The notes under the pieces: generated by a model
Databases searched by the model: none
What the model saw: the letters and a program-made list of their open reading frames with translations, nothing else
What the model was told of the DNA's origin: nothing
From: Bacteroidota bacterium
GTDB taxonomy: Bacteria > Bacteroidota > Bacteroidia > Chitinophagales > Chitinophagaceae
Length of the DNA: 64,000 nt
Assembly (NCBI GenBank): GCA_018267575.1
Contig: JAFDYF010000105.1
Coordinates: 1 to 64,000 of the forward strand
Direction of reading: 5' to 3'
Shown here: positions 1 to 8,201 of the stretch, piece by piece
Position numbering within the stretch: position 1 is the stretch's first letter
How the letters are laid out: the number at the start of each line of letters is the position of its first letter
Made by a program: the position numbers and the translations under genes

Positions 1-2
1 AA

Positions 3-31
3 GAAAAAAAAGATATTCAGCTGAATATCTT
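3..31 (-). terminator. Intrinsic terminator of the PepSY-like gene
   Basis: A perfect palindrome with 11-base arms (AAGATATTCAG, positions 10-20, and its complement, 21-31) is followed on the minus strand by an uninterrupted run of T (the A-run at positions 4-11). It lies 44 bases past the stop codon of the minus-strand gene 75-515, where a rho-independent terminator is expected. Confidence 0.8.
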
Positions 32-74
32 CGATTTATAACGCAACGCTAGTGTCCCTTATTCATATCACAAT

Positions 75-515
75 CTAGGCTTTCCTAAATTTATCAACCA
101 GCTCAAAAAAAACGATAGCCCCTGTTTTCACAATCATGATATTTTTTTGATCTTCCAGATGGACATAATACTCGATCTGGTCCTTACTGGAGGTTTCGGT
201 TACCCCAGTAATCTTTTTGCCAGGATAGCTTTTTTTAACGGCCTGAAGAATATTCAAAGGGAGGTCCTGTTGCTTGTAATAGCGTATGGCATTGAGTATA
301 TTCCCCAATGTATCATAATAGACCCTCACCTGAATTTCATTTTGATTAAATGCAACATAAAAATGGTCAGGGTATTCGACCCACTTGATATGGGTGGCCC
401 TAGGGAAAAGAGAATGGAAAGATTTTAGGACCTGCTCATTCACGGAGGCCTTTGTTGTCAAAGAAATCAGGGTTAAGAATCCTGCCATACAGGAAATACA
501 AATCATTTTTTTCAT
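75..515 (-). CDS. Secreted PepSY-like (BLIP-fold type) hypothetical protein
   Basis: A 146-residue protein. The ATG at 515 is chosen because the protein then starts MKKMICISCMAG, a typical signal peptide ending near TKA at about residue 24; the reading frame is open further upstream, but that would bury the signal. After the signal comes a small alpha/beta domain with spaced aromatic and basic residues (HIKWVEY, FYVAF, VRVYYD, IEYYVHLED), resembling the PepSY-like, beta-lactamase-inhibitor-like proteins common in the periplasm of Bacteroidota. Such proteins have no established reaction. It is followed by a strong terminator and looks monocistronic. The family assignment is from pattern only; secretion is more certain than the fold. 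Confidence 0.65.
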   Translation of the reverse strand: MKKMICISCMAGFLTLISLTTKASVNEQVLKSFHSLFPRATHIKWVEYPDHFYVAFNQNEIQVRVYYDTLGNILNAIRYYKQQDLPLNILQAVKKSYPGKKITGVTETSSKDQIEYYVHLEDQKNIMIVKTGAIVFFELVDKFRKA

Positions 516-916
516 GTCAGTGGTTTTAAGTGATGAATAATGAACCAAAAGTAGACCCACAAAAAGCCGAAGTCAATCAGATCTTTACCACTGGCAAACT
601 TTTTTTGTACTCATATAAAAGAACTTACGATTCGATGTACGAATAAAATCGTATTTCCTTATAGAACCTGCTCCCACGAAGGTTTTCCAATTCGTTGCAT
701 CTTATTTTTTTTGTCGGGTTAAGCTTTCGTTAAACTACAATGGTGGAATTAACAAATGCATCATTTGAAGAAAATGGACCGTTGAATCGATCCGTTCAGT
801 TCCTTCTATGCTAAAACAGTCTTACCAAATATTTATCTGCCAACGAAAAATGATTTGTCCAATTCCGTTTATTAATAAATAATTGTTCACCTTTGCACCC
901 TACAAACATTTGAGCT
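516..916. other. 400-bp divergent spacer
   Basis: No gene is seen between the divergent PepSY-like and metB-like genes. The spacer holds the minus-strand promoter above, a 7-bp stem (626-632 with 647-653), and just before the metB-like gene the sequence CACCTTTG (888-895), a partial match to the -7 box that may serve that gene. No tRNA or conserved leader was recognised. Confidence 0.5.
546..577 (-). promoter_or_regulatory. Putative promoter of the PepSY-like gene
   Basis: On the minus strand TACTTTTG (553 to 546) fits the Bacteroidota -7 box TAnnTTTG. An ATTG (577 to 574) lies 20 bases upstream, where the TTTG -33 box is expected. The start codon is at 515, giving a short leader. Confidence 0.45.
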
Positions 917-2056
917 ATGAAACTTGCGACCAAACTGATACATGCAGGCGTTGAGCCAGACCCTACGACCGGGGCCATCATGACCCCTATCTACCAAACT
1001 TCCACCTATGTACAGGCAGGGCCGGGGGATAATAAAGGCTATGAATATGCCCGTTCCCAAAACCCTACCCGCAAAGCATTGGAAGATGCTCTGGCTATTA
1101 TCGAAAATGGGAAATATGGACTTTGCTTTAGCAGCGGTGTTGCGGCAACCGATGCCGTAATCAAATTATTACAGCCCGGTGATGAAGTGATTGCAGGTAA
1201 CGATCTGTATGGCGGCACTTATCGACTATTTACCAAAGTGTTTGAAAAATTCGGCATCAAGTTCCATTTTATTGATATGCAGGAACCAGAGAATATCAAA
1301 ACCTTTATCAATAAAAACACCAAGCTTATTTGGGTGGAAACGCCAACCAACCCGCTCATCAATATCATCGATATAGCGGCGGTAGCAGCCATCGCCAAAC
1401 AACAGGGTATTTTAACTTGTGTGGATAATACCTTTGCCTCTCCCTATTTACAAAACCCATTGGATTTTGGTATTGATATTGTACTTCATTCTGCTACCAA
1501 ATATTTAGGCGGGCATAGCGATGTGATACATGGATGCATCGTGTTGAACGATGCCGACCTCAGGGAAAAATTATATTTCATCCAAAAAAGTTGTGGTGCC
1601 GTGCCCGGTCCACAAGATTGCTTTTTGGTTTTGCGTGGCTTGAAAACCCTGCATGTACGTTTGGAAAGGCATTGTAGCAATGGCGAAAAGATTGCAAACT
1701 TTTTACGCAGCCATCCAAAAGTGGCCAAAGTATATTGGTGTGGATTTACCGACCACCCTGGCTATGCAGTGGCTAAAAAACAGATGCGTGGTTTTGGGGG
1801 GATGATGAGTTTTGAACTCAAGAACCAGAGTATGGAAGAAACTAAAAGGGTTTTATCTTCCACAAAAGTATTTTCATTGGCAGAAAGTCTGGGTGGTGTT
1901 GAATCCTTGATCAATCACCCTGCAACGATGACCCATGCCTCCATCCCAAGAGAAGAGAGAATAAAGAATGGTTTGAGCGACTCACTCATCAGGCTGAGCG
2001 TGGGCATTGAGGATGTGGATGACCTCATAGAGGATTTGAAACAGGCGATTGGGTGA
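917..2056 (+). CDS. Cystathionine gamma-synthase / gamma-lyase family PLP enzyme
   Basis: A 379-residue cytosolic Cys/Met-metabolism PLP enzyme of full family length. Diagnostic features: the N-terminal IHAGVEPD and PIYQTSTY segments, YEYARSQNPTR (phosphate binding from the partner subunit), SSGVAA, the ETPTNP loop, VDNTFASPYLQ, and HSATKYLGGHSD with Lys195 as the Schiff-base lysine. The family either makes cystathionine from an O-acyl-homoserine and cysteine (MetB) or splits cystathionine (MccB/CGL). The sequence alone does not decide between them, so no symbol is given. It stands alone, followed by a word-like inverted repeat. Methionine synthase genes lie 14 kb away and are not linked in an operon. 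Confidence 0.9.
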   Translation: MKLATKLIHAGVEPDPTTGAIMTPIYQTSTYVQAGPGDNKGYEYARSQNPTRKALEDALAIIENGKYGLCFSSGVAATDAVIKLLQPGDEVIAGNDLYGGTYRLFTKVFEKFGIKFHFIDMQEPENIKTFINKNTKLIWVETPTNPLINIIDIAAVAAIAKQQGILTCVDNTFASPYLQNPLDFGIDIVLHSATKYLGGHSDVIHGCIVLNDADLREKLYFIQKSCGAVPGPQDCFLVLRGLKTLHVRLERHCSNGEKIANFLRSHPKVAKVYWCGFTDHPGYAVAKKQMRGFGGMMSFELKNQSMEETKRVLSSTKVFSLAESLGGVESLINHPATMTHASIPREERIKNGLSDSLIRLSVGIEDVDDLIEDLKQAIG

Positions 2057-2066
2057 GAAGTTTGAA

Positions 2067-2165
2067 GTGAATGGTCAATAGTGAATGGTGAAAATTTTCA
2101 AACGCATTATTTTCATGATTAATCATTCACCATTCCCTATTCACCATTGACCATTCACTATTGAC
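2067..2165. repeat. Inverted word repeat, family TGGTCAATAGTGAATGG
   Basis: The left arm (2067-2093) consists of the words GTGAATGG, TCAATA, GTGAATGG. The right arm (2122-2165) carries the complementary words ATTCACCATT, CTATTCACCA, TTGACCATTC, ACTATTGAC. The arms are separated by about 28 AT-rich bases, and the right arm ends 4 bases before the start codon at 2170. Related words recur at 3017-3066, 28905-28978 and about 30062-30090. Confidence 0.75.
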
Positions 2166-2169
2166 TACA

Positions 2170-2943
2170 ATGAACGACAACGATCTAAAAAAATTTCTGG
2201 ATAAAAAGGTTGATGAATATAATCAGCCTTTTTTTATTTCTAGCGATCCCATTTGTATCCCCCATCAATTCAGTAAAAAACAGGATATAGAGATCGCGGG
2301 TTTGTTTGCAGCCCTTTTTGCTTGGGGCAACCGAACCACCATCATTAACAAAAGCAGGGAACTGATGCAGTTGATGGACAATGCCCCTTACGAATTTTGT
2401 CTACAGCATCAAGAGCAGGATTTAAAAAAATTACTCAAGTTTAAACATCGAACCTTTAACCCAACCGACCTGCTTTATTTTATAGCATTCCTGCGATCTC
2501 ATTTTACAAAGCACCGAAGTTTGGAAACGGCTTTCACCATCGGCATGAATAAAAAAGAACCCACCATCGAAAAAGGGCTGATTGCCTTTTACCATTATTT
2601 TTTTTCGTTGCCCGATGGTCCTGAACGAACCCGCAAACATATTGCTTCTCCCGAAAAAAAATCTTCCTGCAAAAGACTCAACATGTTTCTTCGTTGGATG
2701 GTAAGATCAGATGATAAAGGGGTTGACTTTGGTATTTGGAAAAATATTATCCCCTCCCAATTAGTATGTCCTATTGATGTACATGTAGCCCGGGTTGCAA
2801 AACGGTTGCACTTGTTAAGTGCCAAGCAAACAGACTGGCAAAGTGCCCTAGATCTTACCCAGCATTTGCGTAACTTAGACCAACAAGATCCCGTGAAATA
2901 TGATTTTGCTTTGTTTGGATTGGGGGTTGTGGAGCATTATTAG
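2170..2943 (+). CDS. TIGR02757 (DUF2400) family protein
   Basis: A 257-residue protein. An upstream in-frame TTG at 2161 lies inside the repeat, so the ATG at 2170 is preferred. Recognisable family segments are IEIAGLFAALFAWGNRTTIINKS near the N-terminus, LLYFIAFL in the middle, SPEKKSSCKRLNMFLRWMVR, LVCPIDVHVARVAKRL and a C-terminal DPVKYDFALFGLGV. The order, a helical N-terminal half followed by the RLNMFLRWMVR and PIDVHV motifs, is that of a Bacteroidota-enriched family of unknown function that faintly recalls helix-hairpin-helix DNA glycosylases. No signal peptide or membrane segment is present, so it is cytosolic. No function is claimed. Confidence 0.78.
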   Translation: MNDNDLKKFLDKKVDEYNQPFFISSDPICIPHQFSKKQDIEIAGLFAALFAWGNRTTIINKSRELMQLMDNAPYEFCLQHQEQDLKKLLKFKHRTFNPTDLLYFIAFLRSHFTKHRSLETAFTIGMNKKEPTIEKGLIAFYHYFFSLPDGPERTRKHIASPEKKSSCKRLNMFLRWMVRSDDKGVDFGIWKNIIPSQLVCPIDVHVARVAKRLHLLSAKQTDWQSALDLTQHLRNLDQQDPVKYDFALFGLGVVEHY

Positions 2944-2944
2944 T

Positions 2945-3066
2945 TCTGAGTCGGGAGTTAGGAGAAGGGAGTCCGTAAATTTGGGATTGACAAGAAAAAT
3001 AATGTTTTTAAAAGTTTTGAATATTCACTATTGACACTATTCACCATTCACCACTGACCATTCACA
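2945..3066. repeat. Word-like intergenic repeat (two families)
   Basis: Positions 2947-2973 contain GAGTCGGGAGTTAGGAG, the complement of the ACTCCCGAC words at 15584-15660. Positions 3017-3066 contain TATTCACTATTGAC and CACCATTCACCACTGACC, the words of the 2067-2165 repeat. The repeat stops one base before the next start codon (3068). Confidence 0.6.
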
Positions 3067-3067
3067 A

Positions 3068-3388
3068 ATGGAGAACGCAGCACTGGCCATCGCATTAAAC
3101 AAAGATTTGCAATTGGAACTTGCGGAAGATATTTCTTTCGGGGAATTGAAAGAAAGATTGGCAGATTATATCAATCATTTGATTAATCAGGATTTTCAGC
3201 AATTGGTGATGCTTTTGTACCGGATAGATGTGAGCGAAAATAAACTGCGTGGGTTGTTGAATGATAAACCAAATGAGGATGCGGGAAAAATGATTGCCGA
3301 ATTGATCATAGAAAGGCAATTGCAAAAAATAAAAACCCGACAAGCTTTCAAATCAAATGAAAAGGACTCCTCGGAAGAAAGATGGTAA
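3068..3388 (+). CDS. Hypothetical protein, helical, 106 residues
   Basis: I do not recognise a named family. The protein is short, charged and predicted helical, with no signal peptide or membrane segment. The central part (about residues 22-60: LKERLADYINHLINQDF, LLYRIDVSENKLRGLL) has the amphipathic spacing of a helical bundle, and the last 20 residues are basic and likely disordered. It starts directly after a word-like repeat and stands between the TIGR02757 gene (same strand) and the fatty-acid hydroxylase gene (converging). Coding potential rests on one uninterrupted frame with ordinary amino-acid composition. Confidence 0.6.
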   Translation: MENAALAIALNKDLQLELAEDISFGELKERLADYINHLINQDFQQLVMLLYRIDVSENKLRGLLNDKPNEDAGKMIAELIIERQLQKIKTRQAFKSNEKDSSEERW

Positions 3389-3564
3389 TCATTTTGAGGG
3401 GTCATGACCTTTAGAAAATCGTAGCCCCCAAAAAAATGTATGATTTCAAAAAAGATTGATTACCCGAAACATCGATGATGATGCGTTGCTGAAAAGAATC
3501 CCTATAGTACAAGTGAGTGACACAACGATGCTGAATACTGTGCTGAAGCTGGTAAAAATAAAAA

Positions 3565-4224
3565 CTATTTGAACATCAGTTCCCTTACTTTTTCTTTGTC
3601 TTCCTTCTCTGCTTTGAGGTTGAACATGGTACCAAATACGCGGTCCCAGATAGTTGTGCTCACACCAAATCCCTGATGTTCATTTTTGTAATGGTGCAGA
3701 TGGTGGTTGCGCCAAAGGGGTTTCATCCATTTAAAAGGAGGGTTCCAGGCGTGGATGGCATAGTGCATACTGCCGTACATGAGATAGCCCAACATAAAAC
3801 CCGACCAGAACGCAAAAGTGGACTGACCGATAAAAGCATATATCATCAAAAAAACCGTGGAAGAAATAATCAGGCTGGGGACCGGTGGCATAAAGAGCCG
3901 TTCTTTATCCCGTGGGTATTCATGATGGTTGCCATGCATCACATAAATAATTTTTCGTGCCCGCTCACTTTCTGCCACCCAATGGAAAATGAACCGGTGC
4001 ATCAGGTATTCAAAAAAGGTCCAGAAAAGGATACCCAAAAAAAAGGTAAGGGTTATCATACCTATCGAAAACCCTAGTTTGTCGTTGCTATAATATAAAA
4101 AGTAAATAATGATGGGTGTATAGATGCCCCAAATTACTAGTGGGTGCGTTTTTGTAAGCATTTCCAGGTACTGGTTCTTGAATAGCTGCGCCTGGCCTTT
4201 ATTATGGATCTTCTCAAATTTCAT
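3565..4224 (-). CDS. Fatty acid hydroxylase / sterol desaturase superfamily membrane enzyme
   Basis: A 219-residue membrane di-iron oxygenase. All histidine boxes of the FA_hydroxylase family are visible: HRFIFH (76-81), HGNHH (97-101), HYAIH (154-158) and HHLHH (174-178). Hydrophobic segments lie at about 30-47, 55-72, 114-133 and 138-151. Spacing and length are closest to the short fatty acid 2-hydroxylase (sphingolipid alpha-hydroxylase) branch rather than C-5 sterol desaturases. Bacteroidota related to this window often make sphingolipids, so 2-hydroxylation of a ceramide or fatty acyl chain is a reasonable but unproven role. It is transcribed divergently from the FAH-family gene and has no operon partner. 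Confidence 0.85.
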   Translation of the reverse strand: MKFEKIHNKGQAQLFKNQYLEMLTKTHPLVIWGIYTPIIIYFLYYSNDKLGFSIGMITLTFFLGILFWTFFEYLMHRFIFHWVAESERARKIIYVMHGNHHEYPRDKERLFMPPVPSLIISSTVFLMIYAFIGQSTFAFWSGFMLGYLMYGSMHYAIHAWNPPFKWMKPLWRNHHLHHYKNEHQGFGVSTTIWDRVFGTMFNLKAEKEDKEKVRELMFK

Positions 4225-4373
4225 GCGTCGTCAATTAGTAAGCAAAAATACGGATAACCATGATATTCGCAGCAAGGGGTTTTTTGAAATTTTTGTTATT
4301 GCTCGATACAAACACAAGAAAAATTAAGCAATAATAATATTTGAGTATTTTTAGTTCCCTAAAATCTATTGGA

Positions 4374-5384
4374 ATGAAATTGGTTTCGTATTTATCGGAT
4401 GAGCATGATCAATTGGCGATATTGGTAGATGGTATTTTGTTCAACATGGAAATACTACATCCAGATCTACCTGGGAGCATCAATATGTTCCTCAATTATT
4501 GGGAGGAATATCTGCCCACGGCGGAGGCGGCGGAATTTGCCATCCGGGAGCGGAACATCTCAAAGGAAAGGGGGATACCCATTACCGATGCAGCATTGAT
4601 TGCCCCTGTGCCCTTTCCTCCTTCCTGTAGGGATGCCTATGCTTTTTACCAGCATGTGGCCACTGCCCGAAGGAACCGCGGTGCACAGATGCTTGCAGAG
4701 TTTAGCCAATTTCCCGTATTTTATTTTACCAACCACCATAGTATACTGGGCCCGGGCGAGGTCAAATGCATGCCCGACCATTTTGAGAACCTAGATTTTG
4801 AATTGGAAGCCGCCATCGTGATTGGCAAGCATGGCCGCAATATACGGGCAGAAGAGGCCGATGGGCATATCGCAGGCATGATGATCATGAATGATTTCAG
4901 TGCAAGAAAATTACAGATGGAAGAAATGTTGCTGAACCTGGGGCCTGCCAAAGGAAAGGATTTTGCAACTGCATTTGGCCCCATGTTGGTGACCCTGGAT
5001 GAACTAGAACCTTATGAAGTGGATTGCAAACCAGGTCATGTTGGCAAAGCTTGGAACCTTCGCATGCAATGCAGGGTAAATGGGAAACAAGTGAGCGATG
5101 GCAACCTCAGCGATATGGAATGGACCTTTGCCGAGATCATCGAGCGAGCCTCCTATGGCACCGACCTCTACCCCGGGGATATTATTGGCAGCGGCACCGT
5201 GGGCACCGGATGCTTTTTGGAACTGAACGGAAGTGGAAAATTAAACAACCCCAACTATGAAGCTCAATGGCTAAAAGAAGGCGATGAGATAGAATTGGAA
5301 ATTGATGGCCTGGGTATCTTGAAAAATAATATTGTAAAAGATGAAGATGATTTTTCGATATTGAGTAGGAAGAAAAATGTTTAG
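4374..5384 (+). CDS. Fumarylacetoacetate hydrolase (FAH) family protein
   Basis: A 336-residue cytosolic hydrolase. The ATG at 4374 gives MKLVSYLSDE, the usual start of the family; an in-frame TTG at 4341 is less likely. FAH-domain hallmarks are FYFTNHHSILGPGE, DFELEAAIVIGKHGRNI (acidic metal ligands), MIMNDFSARKLQ, KGKDFATAFGP, GTVGTGCFLELNG and the terminal WLKEGDEIELEIDGLG. Family members cleave C-C bonds in acylpyruvates or aromatic catabolites, or tautomerise them. The lack of neighbouring aromatic-catabolism genes leaves the substrate open. The length and N-terminal domain are closer to fumarylacetoacetase-like bacterial proteins than to short acylpyruvases. Confidence 0.85.
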   Translation: MKLVSYLSDEHDQLAILVDGILFNMEILHPDLPGSINMFLNYWEEYLPTAEAAEFAIRERNISKERGIPITDAALIAPVPFPPSCRDAYAFYQHVATARRNRGAQMLAEFSQFPVFYFTNHHSILGPGEVKCMPDHFENLDFELEAAIVIGKHGRNIRAEEADGHIAGMMIMNDFSARKLQMEEMLLNLGPAKGKDFATAFGPMLVTLDELEPYEVDCKPGHVGKAWNLRMQCRVNGKQVSDGNLSDMEWTFAEIIERASYGTDLYPGDIIGSGTVGTGCFLELNGSGKLNNPNYEAQWLKEGDEIELEIDGLGILKNNIVKDEDDFSILSRKKNV

Positions 5385-5439
5385 GGAGTTGGTTGATGAG
5401 ATGGAATTGGGAAAATGCTAAATGAGGAATTTGTAATTG

Positions 5440-6060
5440 GGAATTAGGTAGCAAATATTGAGTGCCCTCTGTGTTTTACCTCCTTTCCCTCTGTGGTAAA
5501 TATTTCTCGTAAAGGTGAAGAAGTTTCTCGCAAAGACGCGAAGGTGCAAAGTAGTTGAAAAGTTGAGAGGTTGAAGTTGCGTTCCTCTTTGCGCCCTTTG
5601 TATTCTTTGTGTCCTTTGCGTGAATCTTTTTCTCGCGGAGGCGCAAGGAGTTTGAACCACATAAGACATTGAAGGCACATAAGTTATTCAAAAAAACCTC
5701 TGTGACTTACCTCCAATACCTCTGTGGTTAATATTTCACACGGAGGCGCAAAGATGTGGTTGACAAGTTGAGTTGTTTAAAAGCTTATAAGGCTAAAACT
5801 GGACTAGCCTTTTGCCTTTGGTGTTAAGCGCTCAACATCCCTCTTTGCGCCCTTTGTATTCTTTGTACCCTTTGCGTGAAACCTTTCTTGCAAAGACGCG
5901 AAGGCGCAAAGTAGTTGATAAGTTGTAAGCTTGCTTTATGCGTCCAGCGTCCAGCCTTTAGCCCATCTTTGCGCCCTTTGTATTCTTTGTGCCCTTTGCG
6001 TGAAACCTTTCTCGCAGCGCTTGCATTAAGCCTTAAGCGTTTAGCTTCAAGCAAATTGCC
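5440..6060. repeat. Array of word-like repeats before lysS (700-bp gene-free region)
   Basis: No gene is credible between 5385 and 6109; the small open frames here run through repeats. A 40-base word string beginning TCTTTGCGCCCTTTGTATTC and ending CCTTTGCGTGAA occurs three times (5585-5624, 5841-5880, 5965-6004). Complementary strings of the type CAAAGACGCGAAGG occur at about 5529-5550 and 5891-5912, so the array has both orientations. Other words present are ACCTCTGTGGTTAATATTTC (5711-5740 and, variant, 5493-5511), GTTGAAAAGTTGAGAGGTTG (5553-5573), GCGTCCAGCGTCCAGCC (5940-5956) and TTAAGCGTTTAGC (6033-6045). The same CAAAG words recur at 16931-17400 and 26738-26940. Confidence 0.8.
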
Positions 6061-6088
6061 CATTAATCCCTCTCAGGCATTACCTTTG
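6056..6088 (+). promoter_or_regulatory. Putative lysS promoter
   Basis: TACCTTTG (6081-6088) matches the -7 box TAnnTTTG, and a TTG (6056-6058) sits 22 bases upstream as a weak -33 box. Transcription would begin about 15 bases before the start codon at 6110, immediately after the repeat array. Confidence 0.55.
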
Positions 6089-6109
6089 CACAAATTTTTT
6101 TGAACGGCT

Positions 6110-7639
6110 ATGATGAGCAATACACATTTATCGGAGCAAGAAATCATTCGGCGTGAGAAACTGGTGGAACTGGAAAAATTGGGCATCAATCCATATCCAG
6201 CCCCCCTTTATCCCGTATCAACCAATGCGGCAACCATCAAGGCCACTTATAAAGGAGAAGAAAACAAAGCTGATTTCGCAGATGTATGCTTAGCTGGCCG
6301 TATCATGAGCATACGCGATATGGGCAAGGCATCATTTGCCGTATTGCAGGATAGTACCGGCAAAATACAACTGTACGTGAAGCGTGATGATATCTGCAAA
6401 ACAGAAGACAAGACATTATATGATAAGGTTTGGAAACACCTCATGGACATCGGCGACATCATTGGCGTGAAGGGATTTGTGTTTACCACCAAGACAGGGG
6501 AAACTTCGGTGCATGTAAGCGAGCTCACCCTGCTGTCAAAATCATTACGCCCTTTGCCCATCGTAAAAGAAAAAGAAGGAGAGACCTTCGATGCGGTTAC
6601 AGACCCTGAGTTCAGGTATCGTCAACGCTATGCCGACCTGATCGTAAACCCACAGGTGAAAGAAACATTTATTAAGCGCACCAAAATGAACAATGCCATC
6701 CGTGAGTTCCTGAACGAAAGGGGCGCATTGGAAGTGGAAACACCAGTGCTACAGAGTATTCCGGGTGGAGCAGCAGCTAGGCCTTTTATCACCCATCACA
6801 ATACATTGGATGTGCCTTTTTATCTACGTATCGCTAATGAGCTTTACTTAAAACGATTGATCGTTGGCGGTTTTGACTGGGTATATGAGTTCAGTCGCGA
6901 TTTTAGGAACGAAGGCATGGACAGAACGCACAACCCAGAGTTTACGATATTGGAATGGTACACGGCTTATAAAGATTATTTCTGGATGATGGAAATAACC
7001 GAACAACTTTTGGAAAAAACGGCAGTCACCATCAATGGGACTACAAAAGTGATGTCGGGGGATAAAGAAATTGACATGAAAGCGCCTTACAAGAGGATCA
7101 GTATTTTTGATGCCATTAAGGAACATACAGGCATTGACGTGAGTGGCATGGATGAAAAAAGCTTAAGGGAAACCTGTCAAAAACTGAATATCCATGCAGA
7201 TAATACCATGGGCAAAGCAAAACTGATTGATGAGATTTTTGGTAATAAATGTGAACCGAATTATATACAGCCTACATTTATTATTGACTATCCCGTGGAA
7301 ATGAGCCCACTTACCAAGAAACACCGCAGCAAACCCGGGTTGGTTGAACGTTTTGAGCTAATGGTTAACGGTAAGGAAATTGCCAATGCCTATAGCGAGC
7401 TGAACGACCCATTAGATCAACGTGCCCGGTTTGAGGAGCAAACCAAACTGATGGAACGCGGCGATGATGAAGCCATGTTTATCGATTATGATTTTCTCCG
7501 TGCATTGGAATACGCCATGCCACCAACATCGGGTATCGGTATTGGTATTGATCGTTTATGCATGTTGCTCACCAATCAGCCTTCTATACAAGACGTACTT
7601 TTATTTCCGCAAATGCGTCCGGAAAATAATTTGGAATAG
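6110..7639 (+). CDS. lysS: Lysyl-tRNA synthetase, class II
   Basis: A 509-residue synthetase that charges tRNA-Lys with lysine using ATP. The N-terminal OB-fold anticodon-binding domain (about residues 55-165) contains AGRIMSIRDMGKASFAVLQD. The class II core follows: ETPVLQ and PGGAAARPF near 205-222, motif 2 FRNEGMDRTHNPEFT from about residue 264, and motif 3 GIGIGIDRL near 475-483. The length is normal for bacterial LysRS. ATG-ATG at 6110 gives two equivalent starts one codon apart. The gene is monocistronic, with a promoter just upstream and a strong terminator downstream. Confidence 0.97.
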   Translation: MMSNTHLSEQEIIRREKLVELEKLGINPYPAPLYPVSTNAATIKATYKGEENKADFADVCLAGRIMSIRDMGKASFAVLQDSTGKIQLYVKRDDICKTEDKTLYDKVWKHLMDIGDIIGVKGFVFTTKTGETSVHVSELTLLSKSLRPLPIVKEKEGETFDAVTDPEFRYRQRYADLIVNPQVKETFIKRTKMNNAIREFLNERGALEVETPVLQSIPGGAAARPFITHHNTLDVPFYLRIANELYLKRLIVGGFDWVYEFSRDFRNEGMDRTHNPEFTILEWYTAYKDYFWMMEITEQLLEKTAVTINGTTKVMSGDKEIDMKAPYKRISIFDAIKEHTGIDVSGMDEKSLRETCQKLNIHADNTMGKAKLIDEIFGNKCEPNYIQPTFIIDYPVEMSPLTKKHRSKPGLVERFELMVNGKEIANAYSELNDPLDQRARFEEQTKLMERGDDEAMFIDYDFLRALEYAMPPTSGIGIGIDRLCMLLTNQPSIQDVLLFPQMRPENNLE

Positions 7640-7660
7640 ATATAGAACTGAAAATTATTC

Positions 7661-7693
7661 AAAGGAAACAGGTATCCCTACCTGTTTCCTTTT
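7661..7693 (+). terminator. lysS terminator
   Basis: A 14-bp perfect stem, AAAGGAAACAGGTA (7661-7674) with its complement (7679-7692), a 4-base loop and a short T-run, 21 bases after the lysS stop codon. Confidence 0.8.
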
Positions 7694-7767
7694 GGTATTG
7701 GTGCATAAGTAATCATGGCAAAGTGCTAAAGATTTTTTAAATTAGATTAAACAAAAACGATTGCCGT

Positions 7768-8142
7768 ATGAACAATACAACTATTTTTCGCACGGGTGTT
7801 ATTTTATACGCCCTGGTGATAGGTTTCTTCGGTATCAATCATTTTCTTCATGGAACGGGCTTGCAAAACACGGTGCCGCGGTTTATCCCTTATAGTCTTT
7901 TCTGGGTGTATTTTACAGGTCTCTTATTGATTGCGGCCGCGGTTTCATTTATCATTAATAAGTATACCCGGATAGCTGGGCTGCTATTGGCGCTTTTTCT
8001 CATCCTCATCGTACTCACCGTACACCTTCCGGCTATCCTCAGTTCCGATGGGGAAAGTCGTATCAGTATCGCCATGACCAATTTGATCAAGGATACGGGT
8101 CTGGCAGCCGCCGCCTTGATGATTGCGGGTAAGAGCAATTGA
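7768..8142 (+). CDS. Small four-helix membrane protein, DoxX-like
   Basis: A 124-residue integral membrane protein with four hydrophobic segments (about residues 9-27, 46-64, 70-90 and 104-119). The segments GINHFLHGTG, VPRFIPYSLFWVYFTG and AGLLLALFLILIVLTVHLP have the look of the DoxX/DUF4267-like small membrane proteins of Bacteroidota, whose activity is not established. Its neighbours, lysS (terminated) and the converging SDR gene, give no functional hint. It is called from hydrophobicity and partial resemblance only. Confidence 0.7.
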   Translation: MNNTTIFRTGVILYALVIGFFGINHFLHGTGLQNTVPRFIPYSLFWVYFTGLLLIAAAVSFIINKYTRIAGLLLALFLILIVLTVHLPAILSSDGESRISIAMTNLIKDTGLAAAALMIAGKSN

Positions 8143-8201
8143 TCTGCTTTTTCTTCATTGAAAATCCGAACAAAATTCTGGAGCAGGTAAATATTTGCAT
8201 T

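Noticed and set aside
147..428. 93-codon plus-strand frame opposite the PepSY-like gene
   Set aside because: It is the complement of the signal-peptide-bearing gene, has no family resemblance and no promoter.
5440..6060. CRISPR array
   Set aside because: The repeats vary in sequence, orientation and spacing, and no cas gene is present.
5418..6103. Several overlapping small open frames before lysS on both strands
   Set aside because: They translate the word repeats and resemble each other only because the DNA repeats do; none starts with a promoter or resembles a protein family.
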